A DNA stretch of 64,000 bases from Mercurialis annua (GCF_937616625.2 NC_065570.1:44507665-44571664); one strand, 5' to 3'; positions 11,700 to 23,897 are shown, counted from the stretch's first letter. Translations and numbers: made by a program. The notes: generated from the letters alone by a model not told the origin.

Positions 11700-12425
11700 T
11701 ATTATTATGTTATAAAAATTCACCTACTCTTGTTTTTTGGACCTTACCGTCTTTATTATACAAAATTAATTTTAAATTAATTAATTTAATTTTTCTATCA
11801 TTTTTAATTTAAAAAATTATATCGTCCCTTCAATTTTAAACTGAACTATATCAGACTGCCTTTACTCTGCAAATTTATTTTTAAATGTATTTAATAAAAT
11901 TTTATATCATACTCCTTAGGAAGACGACCAGATCTGGTTGTCTTCTTCCTATGGAAAACGGCCAGATCTGGTCTGGTCGTCTTTTTTGGAAGGAAAACGA
12001 CTTGCTCGAAGGACGAATGACGACGGACTAGCGGTGGTTCGAAATACGCGGATGGAGAATTTTTTTAATTATTTATAAACGATATGTCAAAAAATCATTT
12101 AAATTTAATTTTTAAAGTAGCAAACAAAGAAATAAGGTCGGATGTGAATTGTTTTACAAAATAATAATACAAATAAATATTATTAAATTTTATAATTATT
12201 TAAAAAAAGATTTTTTTGTTTTAAATATACCTTTATACTCTATTTAGAATATATAAAGTATTAATTTGGAATTTTTTTAGGTGAAAAGAGGTCAATTTGA
12301 TGTTTAAGGTACAATTAAAATCAAAAGGTAATAATTTGAATAAAATTAGTGAATTTACAACATCAGGGTGTAAATAAATTGGGACTAAAGGGTGGGAGAG
12401 TTTTAGAAGATTAGCCTAATTTTTA
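11700..12425. other. Non-coding, right part of the interrupted TIR element
   Basis: AT-rich DNA with an internal inverted repeat around agatctgg (11920-11990, gaccagatctgg against ccagatctggtctggtc). The core at 12297-12345 is the inverted partner of 4001-4052. No ORF of note. I interpret it as the right half of the TIR element split by the gypsy insertion. Positions 12350-12416 are unassigned. Confidence 0.45.
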
Positions 12426-12795
12426 GGGTTAATTGCATATAAAATCATCACATTTACACGTTTTTTCATTTTAATCACGTCCTTTAAAAATTGCCAAATA
12501 AAATCATCACCTTTCATTTTTTTGCAAATCTATCACGAATGTGAAAATTTGGTGTATCTTTATTGACTCGACAACCAAAATCAACAAGAAAAAAAGTAAT
12601 AGGAATGTATTTTGTGTGTTAATGGGGCATTAGTCAAATTAAAATATTTATTTGGAAGAAAAAGACATCGAATTCTACTCATCGATGATAGATTTGCAAA
12701 AAAATGAAAGGTGGTGATTTTATTTGACACTTTTTTAAGGATGTGATTAAAATGAAAAAACGTATAAAGATGGTGATTTTATATGAAATTAACCC
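12426..12795. mobile_element. MULE-type MITE, 370 bp, 9-bp TSD
   Basis: TIRs of about 112 bp start gggttaattgcatataaaat on the left; the reverse strand of the right end reads gggttaatttcatataaaat. The 9-bp direct repeats taattttta lie at 12417-12425 and 12796-12804. There is no coding capacity. The TIR sequence is related to those of the elements at 13094 and 16236, so they form one family that targets A/T-rich sites. Confidence 0.92.
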
Positions 12796-12951
12796 TAATT
12801 TTTATATGGAACATATAAGGGTCAACGGGAAAAATACATATATGAATCAAGTTCGATACGTAATTTTATGAACCATTAATATGATTTTTTATTAAATAAC
12901 ATATTAATTGATCATATTTCACTGTGTGGCGAACTAGTATTTCTCATCCAA

Positions 12952-13023
12952 CGGAGTTAATGTGAAATAGAATTGGTGACATGTAAACGGAGTTAATGTG
13001 AAATAGAATTGGTGACATGTAAA
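12952..13023. repeat. Perfect 36-bp tandem duplication
   Basis: A 36-bp unit starting cggagttaatgtg and ending gacatgtaaa occurs twice in direct tandem (12952-12987 and 12988-13023) with no mismatch that I can see. It lies in non-coding DNA between two MITEs. The perfect identity suggests a recent slippage or end-joining duplication. Confidence 0.9.
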
Positions 13024-13093
13024 CTTAGGTTGACGTGAAAATTCAAACTTTTGTGATATTTTTTAGTCATATTTTGCCCTATGTTTAATTTTT

Positions 13094-13424
13094 GGGTTAA
13101 TTATATATAAAATCGCCACCTTTATATGATTTTTTAAAAATAACTCGACTTTTAAAACGTGTCAATTCAAGTTATCACCTTTTATTTCTTTTCCAAAACA
13201 ATACGGAGACATTTTTAGGTAAAATTTTGTTGATTTGGACACTCGATAAGTCTGCCACGTGTCCTGCCATATCACCAAAAATGACATTAAAAGTTGTCGA
13301 TGTTGTTTCTAAAAAGGAATGAAAGGTGATGCCCTGAATTGACACGTTCTAAAAGTCAAGTTATTTTTAAAAATTCGTGTCAAAATAGTGGTTTTACTTG
13401 TAACTTTAACTTTAATTGTCAAAA
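13094..13424. mobile_element. Diverged MULE-type MITE of the same family
   Basis: The left arm, gggttaattatatataaaat to about 13200, matches the reverse complement of about 13290-13420; shared blocks include aaaaataactcgac/aaaaataacttgac and acgtgtcaattca. The TIR start is nearly that of the element at 12426. The right terminus is degraded (cttgtaactttaactt), so the TSD cannot be fixed. A partial further copy of the right arm (tcaaaatggtgatttt) follows it. Confidence 0.68.
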
Positions 13425-13444
13425 TGGTGATTTTTTATTCATAT

Positions 13445-13510
13445 ATATATATCAAGTAGTATTTTTTATACAAGTGACCACTTGTATAAAAAATACTACT
13501 TGATATATAT
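13445..13510. repeat. Perfect palindrome, 32-bp arms, 2-bp spacer
   Basis: Positions 13445-13476 and 13479-13510 are exact reverse complements, separated by the dinucleotide ac at 13477-13478. The arms contain caagtagtattttttata and end in an atatatat run. Such a near-perfect cruciform-capable sequence is unusual. It may be a tiny fold-back element or the product of template-switch repair. Confidence 0.93.
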
Positions 13511-15352
13511 TTTGTGAAAATTTTAATTTATATAAGTTATTTATTTAATTTTTATAATAATAACTTTATTTCTTAGATTATTTAATTTTTCATATTTACT
13601 TTTGAATACAAAAGTATTATTAAAATAAAAAATTATTTTAATCATGATCTTTTTAATTTATAAAATATTTTTTGGCATTAAATTATCAAGAAAAATTATT
13701 TAATTTATATATATTAATAGTAATCAATTTATATATTTAAATTTATTAATTTTAAATTTAAATTTGTAGAAAAATGAAAATAATTAAAAAATTAATATTA
13801 ATTTGTTGTACTGCGGGTGTGTATGTTTTTTTAAAATAATATATGTCCTAAACCTATTCCTATCTCAAATCATTATTAGATAGAAACGAAATCAGCTCTC
13901 CTTCATTGTTAGATCTACTTCATATAAACATAATTTCAGATTCAGTCATTTAAAGATCCACATATGATTTTATAAACCATGGGAGTCGGTGTCAGTTTCA
14001 CCCTCTTTGTCAATCGACGATGTAGTCTCTCTTTCTTGGCTTCTTAAATCTCGTCTTCCTCGCATGTCATGGCCAATATGGTTTCTCTTTTGAGCAGAAG
14101 CTTGATGCTATAGTGAAATTTTAATATAATTGCAGTGGCAGACATGAAGGGTTTTGGAGCGAGAAACTGTTTCCGGCGAGGTATAAAGAAATTTTGAAGT
14201 GAAGACATTAGGTAATGTGGATATAAAAGATGTAAGGTGGTGGATCCCATATTGTTTGGATTTTGTGCCTTTAGAATTATCATACCACACTTTTGAATTT
14301 TGAAATACGCAGATAAGATAAGTGGTTTTTAAACCCATGAGTTGCTGAATTTAGTAATTTCATAAGGATACTAACCGGTTCGAACCGCCGGTCGAACCGG
14401 TCCAACTGTGAATCGGAAATTTTATCGATTCTGTCAACGGTTCGGTTTTTAAAACACTGATCAATTGTAAGAAAAGTTAATCCAAATGAAGAAAGCCAGG
14501 TCATAAATATCTAATCCAAAAAAATATTACACATCACTAAATTGAATTTATTATACCACCTCACAAATACCACATATGCGCAAAATATTCTTAGACATAA
14601 AAAAATACGTGGTGTATACTGGCCTAACCAAGAAACAGAGCTTGGTCCCACTCCATAGCAATACAACTCGGTCTCGAAACTCAGTGAACGAAACTATGTT
14701 TCTTTTCTTTTTGTTGGATTAAGTATAATAGAGCCCTTGTATTTTAATTAAGAAAAAGATAAATCCTCTAACTTTTAAAAAGTTTAAAGTTTTGATTTTT
14801 TAATTGTTAGTATTTATATTCAAATATTTTTTTTATTATAATAAAAAAGGATAATCGAACTTGCAACTTTCAAACTAACTTATAATATGTTAATTAAATT
14901 TGCCCATGAAATATTGCATGAACAAAATACTTTGCAACATATATATACAATTTAAAAAGTACTAAAATTTATAATTTGATATTGTGAAGATACATACATT
15001 TTAAAAAATTAATTACTTTTAGTGCAACTGCATAAGTCCATTTTGGCCGGTAGTTGGCCGCGGTTAGTAACCCAACACTTTTCAAATTGTCTATTCACGG
15101 TTCTAATAAAGGTGTAGCTTAGTGATTTTAATTCACGGTTTTGGGGTCTTCCGATTTGAAAAAATAATCACAATTCAAATATCAAATCCATGACAATTAG
15201 ATAAAAATTGTAAAATTAAAGAATATACTAAAATCTCCATATTTTTCTTTAATTTTAAGATTTATAATCAATTTAAAAGAAATATGAATAAATAATAAAA
15301 ATATTTATGAAAATTAGATAATTAGATAAAAATATTAATGATGAGATGTGGA
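13511..15352. other. Non-coding AT-rich interval
   Basis: I see no gene. Around 14375-14455 the sequence has a cluster of ggttcgaaccgccggtcgaac and ggttcggtttttaaaacac motifs, typical of the ends of a degraded hAT-like MITE; a related fragment lies at about 53610-53820. Short ORFs at 14044-14504 (minus) overlap these repeats and have no recognisable domain. Confidence 0.45.
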
Positions 15353-16112
15353 TAGGGGTGTAAATGAACGGAGCCGTTCGCGAGCAGCTCGGTGTTCGGC
15401 TCGATAAGAGCTCGGTTTATGTTCGTTCGTATTTTAAACAAACCGAGCTCGAACTGGATTTTATGTTCGTTAATATAAACGAGCTGAACAAGAACATAGT
15501 GGTGTTCGGCTCGTTTATGTTCGCGAACATCTCGAATAAGAGTTCATGAACAAGCTCGTGAACAAGCTCGATTAAGAGTTCGTAAACAAGTTCGTGAACG
15601 AGCTCGTATATAGTTCACGAACAAGCTCGTTTAGAAACTCGATTAAGTGTTCGCGAACTAATTCACATCTCATCATTAATATTTATTCAGCTCATATTCG
15701 TATATAATTATGTTTCTAATTTATTCAGCTCATATTCGAGAACGAGTTCGATTATATTATTTTTAATTTATCCAGCTCATATTCGTGTTTGTTCGTTTAA
15801 AAGTCTGTGTTCATTCGTTTATCCGCTAAACGAGCGGGCTCACGAACGAGCTCGTTTAGTACTTATCGAGTTCGTTCGCGATCTTGTTCGTGAACGAGCT
15901 CGTTTAGTACTTATCGAGCTCGTTCGTGAGCTCGTTCGCGAACTTGTTCGTTTAGCGGATAAACGAACGAACACGAGCTGAACACGAACCGAACATGAAC
16001 ACTCTGTTCAAAGCTCGACTGAACATGAACCGAAGATGAACACCTTGTTCGTAAAACGAGCCGAATATGAACACTCCAAAGCTCGGCTCGGCTCGGTTCA
16101 TTTACACCCCTA
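15353..16112. mobile_element. hAT-type non-autonomous palindromic element, 760 bp, 8-bp TSD
   Basis: It begins taggggtgtaaatgaac and ends ggttcatttacacccccta-like (observed ttcatttacacccctа region ending cccta), which are inverted complements. The 8-bp direct repeats gatgtgga at 15345-15352 and 16113-16120 fit the hAT superfamily. The interior is almost wholly degenerate repeats around the self-complementary core gaacgagctcgttc, with gttcgtgaac and ttcgcgaac variants. The translated ORFs inside (15364-15549 plus, 15911-16126 minus) are repeat translations and not genes. Confidence 0.9.
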
Positions 16113-16235
16113 GATGTGGAGTACACAGAGTAATGCAGACTGTTTTTTTTATTGTAATAATTTATGAGAGATAAAAAATAGATTACTTTTTAGTTGAAGT
16201 TTGAAATGAAAGAGGAGAAAGTAGTAATTTTTTTA

Positions 16236-16545
16236 GGATTAATATCATAAAAATTCAATTACTTTACATGTTTTCTCATTTTAATCACGCAGTTTAAATT
16301 TTCTCATTTTCATGCACGAACTATCATTTTTTCTCAAATTCACGCACGGTGCTGAGGTATCACGACTCCATTGGTATAATTGCTGAGGTGGAGGCCATTT
16401 TACACCAATGAATGAGTGCCACATCATCACCGTGCATGAATCTGAGAAAAAGTGGTAGTTCGTGCATGAAAATGAAAAAAATTTAAACTACATGATTAAA
16501 ATAAAAAAAACGTGTAAAGTTCGTGATTTTTTTTGACAATAACCC
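16236..16545. mobile_element. MULE-type MITE, 310 bp, 9-bp TSD
   Basis: TIRs of about 115 bp: the left starts ggattaatatcataaaaatt and the reverse strand of the right end starts gggttattgtcaaaaaaaat. Shared inner blocks are attttcatgcacgaacta and ttcatgcacggtg-like. Direct repeats attttttta lie at 16227-16235 and 16546-16554. The outer TIR resembles those of 12426 and 13094, but the inner part differs. Confidence 0.9.
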
Positions 16546-16681
16546 ATTTTTTTATAAAGGAATAAACCGCTCTTATAATTATGATATTTAAGCATATAAA
16601 TTATGATATACTAGGTTCTTTTTTAATTGATGGTATTAGAACTAAAACTAGCTACTTTAATTTTATGGAATTTGAAACTGG

Positions 16682-17189
16682 TAGGGCTGTAAATGAACCG
16701 AGCTGACCTGAGTTTTGAGGTGTTTATAATGGGTCTATGACATGAATGAGGAAGGGGTTTATGTTTGCTTCATGTTAATTTGAACTTTGAACGAAGTGCT
16801 CATATTCGATTCATTAAAAACCGATAGTATTCACATTCGGCTCGTATTCAGTCTATATGCATTCCTTTAGTTGCTAAACGAACAAGCTCGCGAACACATT
16901 GGGACAGTCGTTTATACGAGTCGTTTCGTTAATTCTTTATCGAGCTCATATACGAGTTAGTTCACGAACTGTTAATCAAGCTTATATACGAGTTTGTTCA
17001 TGAATAATTAAACAATCTTACATATGAGCTGTTCATGAATATAAATAAGTTAAACACCACTATGTTCATACTTCGCTCGTTTAAATAAACTAACATAAAA
17101 TCAAGATCAAACTCGGTATATTTAGGATACAAACAAACATGAATCGAGCTCTTATCAAGTACGAGCAAATCGGTTCCTTCACAGTCCTA
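16682..17189. mobile_element. Decayed hAT-type palindromic element
   Basis: It starts tagggctgtaaatgaaccg and ends ggttccttcacagtccta, an imperfect inverted pair matching the termini of the 15353-16112 element. The interior again shows diverged gttcgcgaac and cgagctcat motifs. I found no clear 8-bp TSD, consistent with greater age. Confidence 0.75.
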
Positions 17190-17914
17190 ACAGTATGAAA
17201 CATGTTGTCTTTCGTCTAAATTTAACCATTTTAAGTGCTAGTTTTGACCGAATTGATTTAAAACCAATTATAAATCCGAACAAATACTTGGTCTGACCAT
17301 GTCCACAACAACTATATATGATAACAATATGTACATGATATATGTGTTTAGTGAGAATAGTGTGTGATTACTTTATATTATAGGAAATAAAATTAATTCG
17401 CTTCACATATTTAATATACAACATGACCAATAAGGTAGGTGGTCGCGGATTGGGTTGGACCTCGAAGCAGTCCGGCCAAATCTGGTTTGGAACCAATCAA
17501 CTCTAAAGATGACTTAAAGTGGTTCAGAATAAAAAAGGAATCAGTTACAAGTTTGCTCAATATTATTTAGAATCAGAACTGCCAAATTCGATTTTTAACC
17601 GGCGGTTTTGGTTTTGAACTAGATTTTTCTAAAAATAATATTTTTTAAATTATCTACTATATATGTATTTATAGTAAATTAAGTGATTTTTTTAATTTTA
17701 TGTATAATTAATTTTTTTAAATTTACGTATTTAAATTAAAAATTCAAAATAATTTATTTTATTTTTGGAACTAGGCAAAACCGAATATGTAAATTGGAAT
17801 TAGTCGGTTTCAAACCGTCTGAATCTGCTCAAACTACTGTTCAGAGCATGTTCAAATGTTTCTTGAATTATAAACCGGCTCGATTTTGGTTATAAACCGT
17901 TATATAATGTCTCA
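17190..17914. other. Non-coding interval
   Basis: AT-rich DNA with scattered ggtttggaaccaatc and ttaaccggcggttttggttttgaac motifs, probably a degraded MITE. I see no reading frame or RNA gene. Confidence 0.4.
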
Positions 17915-19540
17915 TACAAATTAATTACTAAGCTAATAGCTGACATGTTGAAAAATATTATATTTTATATTATTGAACTTGTCCAGAACAGTTTTGTCGT
18001 ATAAAGACAGATTACAAACAAAATTACCCAGGAAGTTATGCTTACCATGAGAAAGAGAAAAGATTAAAAAAAAAAGCATTATGGCCATTAAATTGACATT
18101 GAGAGTATGATAGAATCTCTTGGAATTTTTTTATAATATACTCTGTGGGACATTGGTTTTTCTAATATGTTCTCTAATGTAATTATGTAGTGTGTCTTGA
18201 CGTCTGTTTTGAGTATTTTATGGAATGGGTGTTCTTTAAGTGGGTTTAAATCTTCTTATGGGACACGTCAAAGTGATCCCTTCTCGCCTTCCCTGTTTGT
18301 TTTGTGTATTGAGCGGCTGGCTCATCTCATCGTTCACAAGTGCAATCATAAACAATGGAAGCCGATTAAAAGGGAAAAGAATGGCCTAAAGTTATTGTAC
18401 CTTTTCTTTATAAACAATTTACTCTTATTTGGAAAAGTTTAGATCATCAAGTAGAAACTATCAAAAAGAGTTCTTAACTGTTTCTACTCCTCTTCGGGTT
18501 AGCATATTGACTCAGGAAAAACAAGGGCAATGTTCTCTAAGAATATGCCCCATACGGTGAGCAATATATTAGCTTCCATGCTGGGTTTTGCTAAAACTAC
18601 TGATATGGCAAGTATCTTCGTATTCCACTTATTCATGATCGTGTTACCAAAGTCCATTCCGGTGATATTTTGAACAGAGTTACAACTCGACCCACATCAT
18701 GAAAATTTATGAATTTGACCATTGTTGGCAGGGATACTCTCACAAAAGTGGCGGTTCGTGAGATTCCGATCTATACGATGCAAACTATATCCATTCCAAA
18801 GGGCACTTATGAGGCAGTGAAGAAGAGTTGTTAGCAATTCCTTTAGGGATTTAATGGTGCAACCAAGAAGCTGAATCTGGTTTGTTGGAGAATTATTTGA
18901 CAGCCTAAGAAAAATGGAGGCCTTGGGTAAAAAAACATCTTGTTCCAATATCATGTCTTACTTATGAGGTTAGGGTGGCAGATTTTATCTAAATCTCAGT
19001 CTCTTTGGGTTCAAATTTTAAGAGCTAAATACAAGTTTACTTAGGAGAATTTCCCGTAACTCAAGAGGACTTCAAACGCATCTCACCTTTGGAAGTCTTT
19101 GAATAACATATGGGCTACTGTTTGCAACAGTATTCGATGGATGATTATAGATGGAAATCATATGAGGTTCTGACTTGACCCTTGGCTTGATGCTGAAATT
19201 ATTTTGACCCATAAAGCTATTTGTGATATTCATGAGGCCTGAAAAAGATTGGGCAAGTGGTGGATGGTAATGGCCATTGAAATTGGGATTTGTTGGCTAA
19301 GTCTATACCGCAGGTCTAGTTGAGAAGAATTGCTCATATATGGCCCTAACCCGCTGGCTAGGTATGAATTTGTTTATTTGGACCATTCTCAATCCAATAT
19401 ATTCAATACCAAATTGGTGTATGATTCTCTAGACAACCTGAAATGGGATAATGACAATGACTGCTCGGTTTTGGTCTGGAGCTGGAACGGTTTGCAAAAA
19501 GTTTAAAATTTTCATGTGTGTAGATACATATTTTTCGGAT
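17915..19540 (+). pseudogene. LINE (L1-type) ORF2 relic, reverse transcriptase to C-terminal region
   Basis: The translation, pieced from several plus frames, shows the order of plant L1-type LINEs. ITKLIADMLK and QNSFVV come first (about 17920-18000). Then follow SILWNGCSLSGFKSSYGTRQ and DPFSPSLFVLCIERLAHLI (18197-18330), corresponding to the RT segment before the catalytic box. In that box the expected F-A-D-D-L is FINNLLLFG here (about 18410-18430), so the catalytic aspartates are lost. Downstream, SGKTRAMFSKN-, LGWQILSKSQSLWVQILRAKY- and LWKSLNNIWA-like blocks (about 18515-19110) match the usual region between RT and the zf-RVT domain. Numerous stops and frameshifts make it dead. The 5' end, ORF1 and a poly(A) tail were not identified. 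Confidence 0.85.
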
Positions 19541-22500
19541 AGGTAAAAAGTGATAGGGGACTGAAGCGTCCAATGATGATTTCCGGAGAAACTCATCCTA
19601 GTGACGGGCTAACAATCCGCATGTTTTATTTCAAGTGGGCTAGATCAGCACATAATGACAGATTTGAAGGATCGAGGCGTAATTAGCCGCAAATAGCCCA
19701 TAAAAATCCAAAGAGATTATGATAAAAATGTAAGAAATCAGACTAATTAGAATGACTTAGACTTTTATGAGCCAATTTCTAGTTTTGATGGACTAATTAA
19801 CCATACACAAATCATTGTGGCCTTTGAAGCTTTTTTGGATACTTTCAAGCACCAAATAAGCCTTTTTACCACCTTTTTCATGGAATTGATTGCTTAATCC
19901 AAATTCAATTTGTTAATTATTCCAATTATTATTCCAAACCTGTCTAAACACACACTTGTAGACACCTAACCTAACTAAAATAATAGTAAACCTTAAGCTT
20001 ATCATATTCCTATTTAAACACCATTAACTCATTAACTATGGGGGACCAAGTGGCACACAATCAGACATAGTACGAATAAACAAAACATAAACCATAATTC
20101 TAAACTATCTTTGGCCGAAACTAACCACCACCATCACCACACAAACCAGTCAATCAAACAAGCTTTTACGCTTTAATTCAGTCAAGAACGCACTGCTGCC
20201 TATCAATCCAAAAATGGATTTTGCATTCGGATTGCCAAAAAACGAGCCAAGGACTCATAACAGTCCTTATGAGGACCCAATATCTCATTTATCACTTTTT
20301 ATCATAATATTAGAGTTGTCAGATTTCATGAATCTAGAATGCATGTTTAGTTTATTTTCAGTCTTTTTGTCATAGATTGTATAAATTATCATAGTTGCTG
20401 TTTTTGCCATGATTGCCATGATTTGATTCTAGAAACATGTTTACGATTGTTTTTCTTTACTGTTTTTACATGCATATTTTGATTATATGCTTTTTGAGAA
20501 TTTCGAATCGCACTATTTTTGCACGTTTTCTGACCAACTGACAAATTGCCTCGGGACTAGCTTTTGGTGGCGGTGCAACCACCATACTCTGAAGCCACCG
20601 CCACAACAACGTGGCGTTTCCGGCAGTCAAAGTTGCGTCGTCGTTCGTCAGCTCCAGACCCTCTCAGATCAGTTTGATTCGATCCAAATCTTGTTTTTGT
20701 GTTTCTGGGCTCGTTTGAGCTCGGATTTGGGCCCTATTTGAGCCCATGGTTTTGTAATAGTTGTAAGATTATTATTATGTACTGTAATGGACCTGTGCAA
20801 GTCAGCATCAGGTTGCTAAGTTATATTTATAGGCTGCCACATCACATGGACCCTAAAGCCCAAGCCCGCTAGAGACCAAAAACTTTCAGACATGATTCCA
20901 GATTTGTTTGAACTCGGAATCAACCCCGGTTTGGACTTGTCGATTTGTATAGACCAGACAAAGAATTTCTCTAATCTGACCAAATCCAGATTCCGACCAA
21001 ACAGATAATCTGATGATAGACGAGTGTCAAACACTTTAGTTCTTTAAGGTTAAAAGTATCTTTAACCTTACATGTATATAAACTGTAAATGGGTATGTTT
21101 AAATTGTTTATCTCTTTCCAAGCATGACCAAGTCCACCATTTAATAGGCTAAATAAGATAACTGCATTAACTTAGCTCTAAATTCAGTAAATTACCTAGA
21201 AATCTTAATACTGCCATGAAAATATAAATAGAGGTCTTATAGGCATTCAAGATGACTAATTAAAATCAATCTCACTTAGACATCCGATTTAGGCTTTGTG
21301 CATGCAAAATGAATAAATCCACCTCTACCTGCTATATGATAGAAACCCCAGGATTAGATGCTTGTTATGAGTATTTGCTACATGCTTACAGGATAGTCCG
21401 GATCGAGTCATATGCGTATCTCACATGATTTCTAGCTTTCCATTTACCAACTTTCCAGACCTGTTTATTTTCCAGCACATTATCATATAGACTGCATGTA
21501 TGATTAAGATGAGATATACCGAATATGCCCAACAAATGAATATAATCGATAAGTCAAATACAAGAGTTTCGGCAGTGTTTATCAAACCCGATCTTATGTT
21601 ATGATGCACGATGATCTCACCCATAAGCGTGTGAGATTGTCTAGTCAGTATAAAAGGCATTTTATAGTATCTAGATGGCGACTCCATTTTTCAAAACCTA
21701 GCCAGATTCGAAGTCAGCCATAAATTTGGGCGAGCCACCACCCAAAATCCGCTCCGCTCACAATGTGGTTTGTGTTTCATGTAGGATTGATGATGAGTCC
21801 TGAAAGAGTTGGAAGACATTTTTGCATTGACAAAGTCTATGACTAATGCAAAGAAACTGATGAGGATATTATCTATGTCTTGTGATATTGAAATTTTGCT
21901 GGAAACATTCGGTATATGCTCATCTTGCCTTCCAAGATTCATGATTTTTTTCTCCTTGCCGTTAAAAGAGCGGATGATGGCAAATCTAAAGAATACTACT
22001 AGTTAGTTTAATGCAAATGATAACTGACATTGTTACTTCATCATGACTATTTGGCGTATTTGGTTGTGGAGAAATTAGTTAAGGCGGGTGGTTTAGCCAG
22101 AGATGAACATAAGGGATGACTTGATAGTTTTTTGATATATATGGCGTCAAAATCTAACTTTGGAGCAGAGTTGCGAGGTGTCTTACACAAACTCCAGTTA
22201 AATGAAGATTAGGTGCAAAAAAATTAATTCGAGAAGTGGATATCAACCTAATGGTGGAGACAATCAACCATAATTCAGTTGATGACAAGTATTCGAGCTT
22301 TTTATTGGCCATTAGGTCTTTGCATAATCGGAGTCGGGAAGTTTAAATTCGTCATTTTTATCTAGAAATTAACTTTAAGACATATCATCTTATAACTATT
22401 AATGATGATTATCTTTGAGGTTTAATCGCATATGAAGCTCCTCCTCGAAGTCCTATTCACTGGATTAACAATGGTATTTAAGATATTTCTTATAGTAAGA

Positions 22501-23003
22501 ATGTTCAGAGTCTATTTAAGCGTTTGTTTCTTCTCTTGTACAAGGAAAAATCTGTAGTTATTAGAATGAGTCAATTATTCAATCAAATGAGATTGATGTT
22601 ATTTTCATAGCAAAAATTAATAAGAGCGATATTTTTTAATTGATAAAATTATTTTTACTAGATCTGTTTATTCCTTTTTAATAAAAATAAGGCTAATTTT
22701 ATCCAAATAAAAAACAATCAAATTAATTTTTACTCTTAAAACAAAGTTATCTTTGAAAAAAATTGATCAATTAAATGCTATTGAATATAATTTTCATCAA
22801 TTGGCCTAACATTTATACCATTTGAATTATAACTTAATGGTCATCAGATATCTATTTTATTAAAATTTCAAAACATTTAAATTCAGAAATATCATTAACC
22901 AGCATTCGGTCTTAATTAGTTAAAATAAATAAAGTAACCAAAATAAATGACATTAACTAGAAAATAAGGGACCATACTTGATATTCTCCAACAAATAAAA
23001 AGC
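19541..23003. other. 3.5-kb interval without a recognisable gene
   Basis: I see no convincing gene. At about 21674 the plus strand reads tggcgactcc, the start of the tRNA-derived primer-binding site typical of Tat/Ogre gypsy elements. The 1-2 kb before it may therefore be a degraded LTR and leader, but I found no second LTR. After it, short frames such as 21809-22006 (plus) have no known domain. Around 22020-22560 the plus strand has fragments of open frame broken by stops, which might be a decayed gene copy of unknown type. Confidence 0.35.
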
Positions 23004-23897
23004 GAACAAAGGACCACTTTACTCCCTGAAGTTGGCACAAAGTATCAAAAACATCTAAATTAGCAAAACGAGATCACATTTACCCTGAACCTGGCGAATT
23101 TGGTACATAAACCGCCCTCCGCACTCTCACCTAAGAGAGTGAGATACACTCTTCGGTTTTTTATGGTGGTTTCATTTTACCATAGTGATTTTTGACAGAA
23201 AAATGCTTAAAATGGTCCTAATTGTTTTTAAATATTTTAAATTAATACTTAATAATTAGAAAAAAAAAACAATTTCATCCCTTTAATAATAAACTTAAAG
23301 TAATAAATTACCCCTTCAATTTTAATTTTTTTACAAAAAAATATTTTTTTTAATTTATATAAATATTATTAATTTCATAAAATTAAAAACCGTAAAAAAA
23401 ATTATACACTTAAAATTAAAATCGACCCCGGCAAAAAAAATTTCGTTCTCAGGCGAGGAGAAGCTCGCCTGAGAAGAGGAGCTGTTGCTCTCCTTTTTTT
23501 TTGCTCGTCTGAGACGAGCAGATCCTTGAGACGAGCAAGGTGCTGCTCGTCTCAGACGAGCACCGACAGGCTTGTCTCAGACGAACAGTAGCAGGTTTCG
23601 GCGAGGAGGAGCTTCTCCTCGCCAGAAATTGTAAAAAAAATTGATTTTTGTTGAAAAAAGTTCATAAAGACCCTTGATTTAATTAAGATTAATGAGTATT
23701 TAAGTATGATTAATGAGTATTTAATTAGGATTAATGAGTATTTAAGAAATCCACTCTCCAATTAAGATGCCACATCAACATAGAGGGGTTTTTGACCCAA
23801 TTTTGCTAATTTCAGGGTAAAAGTGATCCGGTTTTTTTTATTTTGAACGTTTTCGATACTTTGTGCCAAGATGTGGGGGTAAAGTGATCCCTTGTTC
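23004..23897. mobile_element. MULE-type non-autonomous element, 894 bp, 10-bp TSD
   Basis: It begins gaacaaaggaccactttact; the reverse strand of the right end begins gaacaagggatcactttacc. The inverted arms extend about 120 bp and share ttggcacaaagtatc and ttaccctga. Direct 10-bp repeats aataaaaagc lie at 22994-23003 and 23898-23907. The interior contains a GC-richer patch of nested palindromes built on gctcgtctcagacgagc (about 23450-23625). There is no transposase ORF. Confidence 0.9.

Noticed and set aside
15364..16126. ORFs inside the hAT palindrome
   Set aside because: Repeat translations (SVHV..., VRSYF...) of the gttcgtgaacgagctcg unit on both strands.
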